64,000 nt of DNA from Centropus unirufus (Eukaryota > Chordata > Aves > Cuculiformes > Centropidae): positions 1,156,308 to 1,220,307 of the forward strand of contig VYZI01000106.1 of the NCBI GenBank assembly GCA_013397695.1, written 5' to 3'. Position numbers and translations under genes: made by a program. The first letter of the stretch is position 1, and every line of letters begins with the position of its first letter. This document shows, piece after piece, positions 22,779 through 34,204 of this stretch. The notes below the pieces were generated by a model that worked only from the letters and a program-made list of their open reading frames with translations, searched no databases and was not told the DNA's origin.

Positions 22779-25700
22779 TGGGGATTCTGGTGATAAATAC
22801 TGTCAGCACATATCTGCTACAAAGGGGATATCTTCTTAAGCCCCAGCTAGCAATCAGCTTAGTTCTGATACAGTGGGATTAATACAGTCACGGGATTTCG
22901 TACTAGCCAGTATAACTAGAAATGGCACAAACAGGGTAACACATCAGCTACGAACTATATATATGTATATCCATACATAGCTTCATTTAAAGTTGCTTAT
23001 AACATATAGATAATTTCTGATATTTTGTATTGACATAAGCACGTACTTTGCTTTTAAAAAAAATCAGCAATTTCATTTATCAAAATCCATACAAACTTTT
23101 GGAAGTATGGAACCAAATTTTTTAGTAATCTACATTGGTTATAGTGACCTAACCTCTGAAGTTTCTGTTGAACAGCCGACTTTGGTTCTAACTGATTTAG
23201 TACTAAGCACTGTGCATACAGATTTCAGGGTACATTCCCAATAAGCTGCAGATATTTCTTATTTTAAAAGATTGAGAATATTACCTAAGTCCACTTCTGC
23301 AAGCAGAGAAGGATTAAACTGTGTTTATGTGGATTATTTATCATCCACATTAGCCTTTTTCTTCTTGGTTAATTTTGATGTGTTTAGCATGTGAGCTTAA
23401 GTAACACTCATGGACTTCACCATATATAGTTTATCCAGGGCCTGAACAGTTTTAAGAACTGTCACAGAGGCTTGTGTTCCTAAATACAGGTGAATTGTAG
23501 TTATATTTCAGTGAGAAACGTAAGAACAATACTTATCAGGATCATGGTAGACACCAAAATTATGTTTCTTAAGGAAGTTTAAAATTAGGATTTTTGAAGA
23601 AACATTTCTTCTCTTTATCAGCAGAAGCAATGTCTGGCAAAGTCCACATGCATTCAGTTTTGATTAAAACAAGCATCTAACTAATTACGCTTTCCCACAG
23701 GCATATTTCAAGCTTATCAATGTCCTTGTTTAATACTCTTTGCTTTCCCGACCAGACTGCTTCAACAATCAAAATAATTAGCCAGCTTTGTGGAAAATCA
23801 AATTTATACAGCTCTGGAAATGATACGGGTAAGACCTGCACACATCCTTAGGTAGTCTTATATCATGAGACTGCAATCTCATCTTTCTCTTTAGGACCCT
23901 GCCAGTAGTTATATATCACAAGGTAACGGTATGATTTGTGTGTCAACGGAAAAAACAATTCTTATTCTATGCCACATCTGAACAATATCTATACATTGAT
24001 AATGGAAGAAATACACCAGAAGGCGTAACTCGTGTTTTGATGAAATCAGGGAGCATTAATTAGACGCACACTATTTAAGAGTACGTAGCAGCCTAACATG
24101 CCATAAAATTAAGCGCATGATAAATATCAGGTTGATTGCATATCAGGAAAACACTGATGAAGTTATCGTCCATAATTAATTAATCAATCCTTTCAGAGTA
24201 CAACTGTCTTAGGCTTTGTAAAATATCACCTGAATTACTGAAATAGCTTTAAAATTGTTCCACAGGGGAAATTAAATAAAATTGAAAAAGGCATGGAAGA
24301 GATATAGCTATCTTTAGTATTTCTGGGCTCATTGCAGCCTGCTGAGTTTCCAGCTGTTTGAGCAGTATTTCGGAGAAAGTACTCCTGGTCGTTGTTGGCA
24401 GAGCTTTGAGCTGAAAAGGAACACAGAAGTAATGTGGATTTATAATATTTCATTAAGTCAGCTTGTGCTGTTCCAATTTTGTGAACTTTCTTCTATGCTA
24501 CATAAAGAGAAAAATAAGAGGACACAGCTCACCCCCAAATTCTCCCTGTGACATTGATATAGCTGCAAGTGTGTGATCATCCAAATTAAAAACAGGGATG
24601 TTTTTTTACTTCTCCAAGACTGGATTCAACTTTTTTTTTTTTACTGAGACAAGAGAGGTAGAGTTACTTCTTCAAAATGCAAGTTTCTTGCCACAGTAGC
24701 ATAATGTTTATAGCATACAATGGAAATGAGCTTTGTTTCCTCTCTTCTTCACCTTTCTCTCTTTTTCTCTACGGCTAAATTACTTATTGTAAGAAACATA
24801 CCAAAAATGCAAATTAATGCATAAAAGATTAAACAGCATTTAATTAAACAGAATAGTTTTGAAAAAAATGAGTGACAAATTGTTCCTTTATTAAAGAAGT
24901 ATAAATAGAGATATATTGCTTCTAAGAAAGGAAAATAAAAGCACATTTGAGGACTGTGCTCTTTATCTTACTGGAGTTATAGAAAAGTTATGAATGATGC
25001 AATTCAATGGGAGGGATCTGGGATATGGTTTCTTCTGTTTCAGAGGCTGATCTTTCATCAGCTTGTTGTACTATTACCTTTGATCATTAGAAGTGTGCAT
25101 TCAAGCCTAGAAATCACAGTGGCAGATGATATTCTATTTTTATAGACTAAAACTGTGACCTCCTGTGTAGAGTATTTAAATGAGTTTTATTATTATTACT
25201 GGTGTTATTTTTAACAACTTAGTAGGGACAATGCATTTTTTCTAATTTCTAGAACTTTCATTCATCATTGGACAAATCCTTCAATATGTCACATTGATTC
25301 TGATGTAACAGCATTAAGGGGAAAGAAAGATCCCCAGCACCATTTGAGTCCAGCATCTCAATCAAAAAGGCTAATAAATATTCTTTTAAAAATTCTTTAC
25401 CTTGATAGGATTGTATTAAATCCCTTCAACTCCAAAATAAATATGAACTCTGCCATAAAGAATTTGCTCTCATTTTATATTTTCTGCCTACAGCAGCACA
25501 TTCATACACTGTAACATGAGGTGTTAAATTATATTAATGTCCTAATGTTTTTTGAATAATTTATGTTTGGAAAAATTATATTATAACAGTGAGAAATATG
25601 AGTGCATTCTGACCGGGTTACAGCTTCCCTTAAAAAAAATCACTTATGGCAGGTTTTATGAATTGGCTGCTTGATCTGCATTAGTTTGAAGCCTAGCCAA

Positions 25701-28323
25701 AAATGTGGTTATTAAAAAAAAAAGAAGAAAACATTTCCTTTACTAAATGTCTTTTTAACAGATTTGGCCAATAGCGCTTAAGAACTGAGTGAATGAAAAT
25801 ATATGCACATGCCTTTCTGCTAGTTTTTAATGCCTGCCTGATAAAAGACATACAAGACTGGCTTGCCAAGTTTCTTTTACCTGTATTCTTTTACCTCTGT
25901 TAGGTAACCCCCCAAACTGTGGGACAGGTATGTCAAGTTTCAGTTAAAGACCATGAACTACCCATGTGTTTTAAAAAACATCAATCTCTTGCATGGAACA
26001 TTCCTAATGCCTGACTACATAATTTCCTAAGGAGTGCCAAATTATTTATTTATGTATCTTATAATATACTATTTCACAATCTTCTTTTTGCAATTAAACA
26101 ACTTATTTGCAGACTATGTAAATTAGGCTTCTGCTGCTGTTCATGACAAGATACTTACTTGGACCAAATTAAAGGACCCATGTGTAGTTTTGAGCACAAG
26201 ATGTGGGTGATCTCTTTCCAAAATCCCTGTTTCCTGCTGGGGAATGCTCCAGCAGCTCACCTTTGCCCATTGCTGGATTCTGGTCTTTATAGAGGAAAAC
26301 CTGAGTATAGAGTAGAATCGGACCACCATACACTTATGTAACCTAGATCCTGGGGAAAAATTACTTCAGAAATCAATTTAAATGCTGGAGTGGTGTGTAT
26401 TTGTATCTACATATATGAAAAATAATTCTTCCCTTCTACCCTCTGATGCATGTCCTAAATTCTACAGATAGTCATGGATGAAGTGTATTACTGACAAGTA
26501 ACGTAACTATGCACACAATATCTTTGTTTCTAACTGCATGAATTGAGTCAGAAATAAATCATAATGAGAAATTATATCTATTAGCCCCTTCCCTTTAATT
26601 TTAAATTCTCAACATAGAGCACTTGCTCATCATCTCCCTGAGTTCTAAATTCCTAGTGGGAAGAAAGTTACATAAGGGAAGTGTAAACTTCTGCGAATAT
26701 TGTAATCCAGTTATATGCAAATGCATGATTTTCTTCCCACCCCCCATGAATATGCCTTTCTGTTTATATACTTAGAACTTTTGAAAGCAAAAGAACTTAT
26801 AGCCATTTTACATGCTTCAAGTTGACTAAGCTACCAGGTTCTGTAGACTGTAGCTCTCTATGTAGTAAAATATATATAATTCTACTACAGATCTCTTTTG
26901 TTTGAATACATGCAGTATATTGTGTAGAAGGAAGCTTTTAAATTCAAGTTAAATTCTCCAACTTTAAGAATAGCATTTTTGGCAGGTCAAATGTTTTGAA
27001 AACAGAATTCTACCAAGCATTCTGGGCTAACGCTATAATGTGCATATATATTCAGGCAAAGAAGCGATGTAGAAATCCATGCTAATATGTTTTTACGAAA
27101 AGGAAGAAAGAAATTAGATTTCGTTACACCTGTACAATCAGTGCAATGTAGAAATTCATGCAGATGTATGGCCAAGTCCATCTGATTGACTGAGATATTC
27201 TCCTTCCTCATTTTTTTAAAAGGACTCTGGTCAAAGCATGGGTCCAACTTACTGTATGAAGCAACTGTAAAACATTTAGTATTTACTTTCAAAATTTTTC
27301 AAGCATTGCTATTACACTGCTAATTTGGAAAACAAATGTTTTTCAACTCCGATAAAAATATTATCCTCACAGATATCATATATCTCATAAAAACACATAT
27401 ATTAGCATTCATACCTCTATCAGTAGAAATAATTTATTGTCTGGACACTTTGTGATGAATTATATATAAAATGTGTGTGAATAACAGGGAATCATTTTGG
27501 TCTTGACTGAGATCAAAAGGAATCCAAGTAGACTCATTTTAAATGGAAGTATTAACCACAACTTGTCTCTGGCAATAGTTACTAAAAATTGACAATTAAT
27601 ATCTGTATTACCCCAAATAATTTTTACAAACATGCTCAGAAAGGTTTTATCCAAGATTTTATAAAAAAATACACATAATTACGTGTACTCTATTGGTCTC
27701 CAGCTATTAGATGGCACTGGTGGCTTTTTGCGATCCTCTCATTGCATTTATCTAGCTAATGAACTTGCCTCAAAAAAGTTTTCTCTCCTACTTGTGGCAT
27801 CTGCGTCAGCTGACCCCTGTAAAGTGTAAGACAGTATATATGGTAGTTGACAGATTACTCGTATGCCTAAATATATTTTACTGAAGAATGTGACTTTTTC
27901 CTAGAAAACTGATCAGTGAGTGCCAACAGGGATGTAAGGAAAATAATAAAAATTTTGATAGATTTTCTGCTCTGCTGGAAGGAATTTGTAGACAAACATA
28001 TCTAAACGTTTGAAAATTATTTCAGTGTTAGGGAATAGAAGAATAAATAAAAAAGTGCTAAAGCTAGATCTGTACTGGAGCAAGTCCATCTTCATAAGAC
28101 TTAGTCCTCATCAGATTTATTAAATGGAAGGTATAGAATGATACCCAGTGGGAAGGTCAATCAAATCAGTAGTTAGTGTACCAGAAATACAATCATAACA
28201 TATGTTTCCATTTCTCAGGACAGGCATTTCATTTTACAAGTGACCAGTGCTAAATCACTGAGATTTTCTTTGGTTTTTAGTTGAGCCACTGAGAGGAATC
28301 GGGAAGGTCCTTCCCTTACTCTT
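22779..28323. other. RALYL intron, no gene
   Basis: AT-rich. It holds T runs near 24631-24642. The stretch 23990-24200 has several CpGs and clustered homeodomain-type TAATTA cores and is discussed as a possible enhancer. ORFs here are short and unremarkable. Confidence 0.5.
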
Positions 28324-28447
28324 TGTCAGGGCTTAACCCCAGCTGGCAACTAAGCACCAAACAGATGCTCTCTATATCTCCCCTGGTGGGGTGGAAGAGA
28401 TACTAGGAAGGGTAAGAGATAAAACTCATTGGTTGAGATAGAGACAG

Positions 28448-28453
28448 TTTAAT
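28448..28453 (-). terminator. LTR polyadenylation signal (ATTAAA)
   Basis: ATTAAA on the minus strand inside the LTR, in context CATTAAACTGTCTC, in the position expected for the end of R. It lies in sense with RALYL transcription, so it could in principle cause premature cleavage of the pre-mRNA. Confidence 0.55.
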
Positions 28454-28612
28454 GAGTAAATCATAAGTCACACACACAAGCAAAGGAAAACAATTAATTC
28501 ATTCACTGCTTCCAATCAGCAGGCATTGAAAGCAGGACTCCATAGCAGTTACATGGAAAGAAAAAATACCTCAACTCCAAATATCAGTTCCTTACTTCCT
28601 CTTCCCCTCGGC

Positions 28613-28618
28613 TTTATA
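28613..28618 (-). promoter_or_regulatory. TATA box of the solo LTR
   Basis: TATAAA on the minus strand (context AGTATAAAGCC), within the LTR. Transcription would start some 25-30 bases further, near 28585, and read in the RALYL direction. Confidence 0.65.
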
Positions 28619-28883
28619 CTCTGGGCATGACATGCATATAGTATGGAATATCCCTTTGGTTAGTTGGGTTTAGTTGTGTTTCCTCCCAACTCCCTGTGCC
28701 ACCCCAGCCTACTTGCTGGTAGGATGTGGTGCAAAGCTGAAATGGCTTTGGTCTGTGTAATCATTCCTCATCAATAACTAAAAAATCCCTGTATTATCAA
28801 AATTGTTTCCTGCATAAATCCAAAATAGGCCCACACTAGTTACTAGGAAGGAAATTAACTCTATCTCAGTCAAAACCCACACA

Positions 28884-31800
28884 TCCCCCTCTCCTTGATT
28901 TTTTTCTTCAAATAATGGACTGTAATTTTTTAAAAAAATCTTCTCTTTAAAGAAGACAGTTCATGAATCGGAAAGACTATTGTCAAAATAATAAACAAGT
29001 ATGCCAAATGTTGTTGCTTTTTTCTGACATTAAATTTCAGTTCTGTGCTGGTAGCAAATGTCCTGCAGTAATCCACTAATAATATACCAAAACCAAAAAT
29101 GTTGCAAACAGCTGTGCAAAACCTTCGGTGTGTCCTAATGAGACAATATCTGAATCCAAGCAGTAAAAAAAGAAAGTCACACCTAGCCCTGGCTTTATGA
29201 CAGATCTGGAAGTGAACCCAAATCAGCCATAGAATTGTGTTTCGAAATAGAATTAGTAAGACACATACCAGTAATTTGGAGAACAATGGATGTTCTATTT
29301 AAAGTATTGCAATTGGATTATTTTCTAAAATAATTTCCACCTCATTAGGGTCCAAAGATGTTTATCTCTCAATTTATTTATTTATATATCTTGAAAAACA
29401 TCGCTAGGTAGACTTCATTGTATGGGAAGTTCAAGAGAAAAAAACACAGTTCATAGCAATCTCTGTAGGGATAATGAGAAAGAGTTGCCACCTTTAAGCT
29501 GGGGCAGTAATATCTCTAGCCATAATCCAGAATATAAACTGACAGCACAGCCTATTTTTAAGAATATTTAAGACACTAATGAATGAAAAAGTCAGGAAAA
29601 ATAAGGTGGAACAGAAGTAAACAGAAATTTATACCAAAAATGTAAGTTCCTCAAAAGTGAGATTGTGATGTCGAACATTCCATGGATAGGAGCTGGTGTT
29701 GAAATATTGCTCTTATGAACTTGCAGTCTTCATTTTAATGTCATTTTAATGTATCTGATAACTCCCTACTTTCTGGGCTGTATATGGAGGAAGGAGGGGG
29801 AATGCTTCAAAATATAATTCAGAAACGTTTCTGGATTTTACTGTTGAAGAATCCGAGAGATAAAGCTGCTGAAAAAAATGCTGGACATGATATGATATGA
29901 TATTTAGGTCTTGGCTGATACTTCACAACCAGTAAGTATCCTTTTAATAGATTATCATATTTTGCAAAAAAAAATTATTTGCAAGATATTTTACAAAAAA
30001 ACCAGATTATTTTCCTTGTAAAAGTGTCTATATGCATGTACTATATTTGGTCTTACCATTGCTTAAAGATGGAAGGATTTTACTGAACCATTTAATAGAA
30101 GTTCTCTGCTTTTTTTATTTTGTATATTTAATTTAGTAATAAACACTGTCTGAGATCTTTTGAGAAAATTTTTGTGCATATCAGAAAGATTGGGATTTCA
30201 TCTGCCAATAGTTTTGATTAGGGAAAGAGGCAGAGACACAGGGTTTCTGTAAACTTAAGACCTGTACTAAAGACAGGATGGAGGTGTTTTTTCCTGCTTT
30301 GCTTCTACATAGAAAGTACAAGAAAGTAAACAGAAAAAAACCCCACTTGTTTATGCAAACAAAAAGAAAGTATTTAAAATCAGGACTTTTACTGCTTACG
30401 TTATTCAGTGATGCAAGAACATTTTTTTAAAAAATATTTATTCTTTATATGAACATAACATTAGCAACAGCAGATTTTCCCTCAATAGAACAGGTTTTCT
30501 TATGTTCTGAAGCCCCTGAGATTTTTCTCCTTTTTCGGAGTAGACAGGTAGATGGCACCGCTACAGCAGTGTACAGAGATTTTAGTAGAGGAAGGTCCTT
30601 TATGATTTCCACATTTCTTAGATTTTTGAGGTTTTATGACAATAATACTCTTTTCAGCTTGCACATAGATTATTGGTTTTGAATCCTTTGGAATCAGAGA
30701 GCACTTGTAATCCATAGTATGTGTTTAAAAGAGATTTTTTTTTTAAATAGATGAGCAATCTGGATTCAAAACGAGTTATGGAGAGGGGAAATTGTGAGTA
30801 CTTTCAGCGAATTATCATTATGACTGATACTCAGAAAATGTATATTTTAACTTAGCCTGGAGTCAACTAAATTTAGGTTCTAATCACTGGACTTCTGTTG
30901 GCTCAATTTAAGATCCAGAATTGCAATTCTATGTAGTTGGCTTTAGACTAAGGTTATCTTTAGCCTGTTCCTTGACATTTTAGTAGATTTCACTTTGTAC
31001 AATTATTACTGTTTTTTCTAGCTGTCAAGTCTTTACTGGAGTGCAGCTCCAGAACTTGAAAATTTTTATTTGTTGTAAAAGACTAACCAGCGCACAGTAA
31101 TTGCTGTAGATAGATCATGTTGTTGATGAACATAACAACATTTGTTGCCAGCCTGAGCAGGGTTGAGAACTGTAATTCTATGTGTGCATGAAAACCAGCA
31201 TTACATTTATATCTCTGATACATTCTTAATTTTCAGTGACCTTTCAAATGCAAACTTTCAATGATGTGGTACATTCATTTGCTAATTCCCCTAATACACT
31301 TCAAATCACATAATCCTAATGATGTGATTTAAATACATTCATCTTTATTAATAAATACATTTTTATGATCTTTAACAATAGCTGATGTATTTTTATGAGA
31401 TCTCCCTGCCTTTCCAATTATTCTTTTTCTTGCAGTGTTGTAATTTGTCCACTATTGTACTAACTTACTTATGCAAAATAAAGAAATCCTTCCCAATATT
31501 AAAGCTATAACCTTTTTAATAAAGCCAGAGCTATTATTAAGGTTTTTTGCTGCCCTGAATTTCTCCTCATATAACCGACATGACTGGTTGGATTTCTTCG
31601 TTATGTTCTCCACTTGCATTTCAGGTGTTCTGACTTCAGCCCTCAGGTGGTTTTTTTAGAAGACACTTATGAATCTGCACTTGCATTGTTTATTTCTTTC
31701 TCTACCCTCTTCAATATAGACTGTAAGTTCTTGATTTCCCAAGCTTTACTCCTCGCTTTTAGACTTTCCTCCCAGCATTTACTCTAAGAAGGAGAAAAAA

Positions 31801-34093
31801 TCTACTTTTTTCCTTAGTTAGACTGCATTTAAGAAGTGGGGAACAGCATGTTTTGCATGTAAGTTTGGTCAGACTATTAAACTCTCAAGACATGCTTTCT
31901 GAAAAAATTACCTTTCCATACTTTTGATTCACTTTTACAGTCTAGAAGCAGAAAAAAACTTGTTTGCTTCAGAAGTCTGCACAGACACTTGAAAAAGTGT
32001 AAAAGAAAAAAATTCTAGCTTATTTACCCTGCATGCTTCATTGAGGGGTATATGTCTGAAGTTTTACTCTCCAGGAACATTGGGAAATTAATAATTTCAA
32101 ACAAACCAACCTTTTTCCGGTCACAATGAATTCCCTTCAAAGCTATGAGAAGAGTGTTTCGGTCCCTGAAGCCCCTGACTTGTTAAGTAGCAATTATATT
32201 TTTTTTTAATTATGATGTTATCCATGTGATGTGAATATTCAATGACATTTGTACTTCTGCAGGTCACGAATGTCTTTTTCCTCAGTCTTATTACTGGCAC
32301 GCTTAATTGCATTGAACTCTATTTCCTCAAAAGTTATACAGCAATAGGATATCCTGGGGCTATTCTAGGACAACTTTACACAAAAGAAGCTGTCTCTGTA
32401 TCATGCTGAAGAGATATTCCCATGTTGTCTGGGTCTCTGATGTTTTAAGGAAAGTGGCTGAGCTTTCTTGTATGTATCTAGGTCAGTAACTACACAAGTT
32501 TTCCCCAATGAGATTGTTTTTTTCAGTCACTTTAACTCCTAGCACACACTGTATAAAAGGCTCCTGTTTCCTTTGAGCAGCAGCAGCCTTGGTACTGGAG
32601 GCTATTAATTGCCCTGAGAGGCAAAAGGGAGATGGAGATAATCATAGGCTGATCAAACTGTAATACAAGATTTGACAGATGCTAGTTCTGTTTTTTAAGG
32701 CTGAAAGTGATTATGCTATCTACAAAGAAAATGAGAACAGCAAATCCGTGATGAAAAGATGGCAAGTGGGACCTTACCAATAAAAGAAAACATAGTAGGC
32801 CATGCAGTATATCAAAGAATGCTGATAGAACAAAACACATTCAAAATGGGATTTCACAGAATTTACAATCAGTCATTATTGGTATACAAGAAATTCTTCC
32901 TCCAGTAAGACAAAGATGCTTGAAAAACATGCACCAGGTGACACCTGTGGATAACAAACCTCTAACAACTGCACTACTTTAAGCCAAATCTGTTATGACC
33001 CACTGCAACAGCTACCTACATTCTACATTGCAGCACAACATTTCATCGCTTATTTAACTCTTTAATTAATGCCCATACAACTTTCTACAGCATTTTGCAT
33101 GCAGGGAAACCAAGGACTAGTCACACACACACAAAAAAAAAGGGATCTGAGGGTGAAGACTCATAATTCATTTGACAATTGCAGATAAAGTTGTGACACG
33201 CCTCCTAAAAGGAGAGAGAAGTCACTATCATCTTTGTTTTTTTAAAAAGCAAAGTGTTCCCAACATCTGGATGATACTTTAAAAACAAATTGCTGTTCAG
33301 ATCATGTCAGTATAAAAAAAGAACAATGACTGTTTCAGCTAAGTAAACTGCCATATGCTGCAAAAACAGGTATTTTACATGGAGCTGGTATCTGAGCCAT
33401 AGCAGAAGTCATTGATGCATTTGGAGCACAATTTCAGGGCCATTTTATGTGGGTAGGGGTCTTCACATTGACATGAATGAGTTTGGGAATGATGCCTTGG
33501 AGTTAACCCCTTGAAGAGGGAGAGGATTTGTAGCTGCATTTATGATAACCATTGAATTTATCAGTGGTTGCAAATATTCAAAAATATCTGTTCTTTGCTT
33601 CAACTGCCATTATACTCTGATTGCTCTTACTAACATGCATAAAAGCTCCCGTAAAGCAACACAAACATGAGGCAGAAGAAAGCAAAGGAGAAGTCCTTTT
33701 CCCCCCCCTTATTTTTTCCACCTTTTCTTTAACAATCTCTCTGCTTGTTTAGATTTAGTAGCAAGGACACCCCACACCAGCTTCTTCACTCTGTGCATTG
33801 CTCTGCCATCTCCTCCTGTATGCTGCAGCACACCTTCCTCAAAACACGGCTGTCTGCCACACTGGTCATTACTGGCTCTTCTTTTGCGTTTCTTCTGATT
33901 CAGATTTACAGTGTTAGACTGAAACACCATTAAGAATCATCTTTTCATTCTTTTTATACACAGCCTTCCACAAGGTGATCCGAATTTAAGCTGTAAAGCT
34001 ACACTAACCATGAATAAATAATAATAATGTAGATTTCTTAAAGCTGGTTTATAGGAAACTAATTTTTTACAATGTTTTTTTTTTTTCTTCTAG
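28884..34093. other. RALYL intron, no gene
   Basis: AT-rich. The 118-codon minus ORF at 28930-29286 next to the LTR is Leu/Phe/Cys-rich and matches nothing I know, so I call it chance. A basic ORF at 33709-33930 (minus) is noted separately. A short CA/A tract sits at 33121-33141 and a C-run at 33702-33709. Confidence 0.5.
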
Positions 34094-34204
34094 GGCAGTA
34101 GACTGCCTTGACCCCCCATAACAGTGAAGATCCACATAGGCACTGCAGTTTACTTGTGAGGCTTATATTGATCCTCCTCCTCACTGACTGAAGCCCCAAA
34201 GCAG
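34094..34204 (+). other. Exon-like non-coding stretch, antisense to RALYL
   Basis: A long pyrimidine tract (T run then CTTCTAG, ending 34093), with a branch-point-like ACTAAT about 35 bases upstream, precedes a 111-bp segment that ends AAAGCAG before GTTAGT. All three plus-strand frames hit a stop early, so it would be a non-coding or UTR exon, for example of an antisense lncRNA. It is richer in G and C than its flanks. Single exon-like segments occur by chance in long introns, so confidence is low. Confidence 0.25.

Larger units (their letters stand above)
28324..28883 (-). mobile_element. Solo LTR of an avian endogenous retrovirus
   Basis: A 560-bp element bounded by TG and CA (plus strand TGTCAGGGCTTAACCCCAGC ... 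CAAAACCCACACA). I recognise it as a dispersed bird ERV LTR, though I cannot name the subfamily. Orientation comes from a TATAAA box on the minus strand at 28613-28618 and an ATTAAA polyadenylation signal at 28448-28453. These imply U3 of about 270-300 bp, R near 150 bp and U5 near 100 bp. No gag, pol or env sequence lies on either side within the window, so this is a solo LTR left by recombination. I could not find a convincing target-site duplication. It inserted in the same direction as RALYL. Confidence 0.88.

Noticed and set aside
28930..29286. 118-codon minus-strand ORF next to the ERV LTR, considered as leftover viral coding sequence
   Set aside because: It lies outside the LTR edge, is low-complexity hydrophobic sequence and shows no gag, pol or env motif. 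The LTR appears solo.
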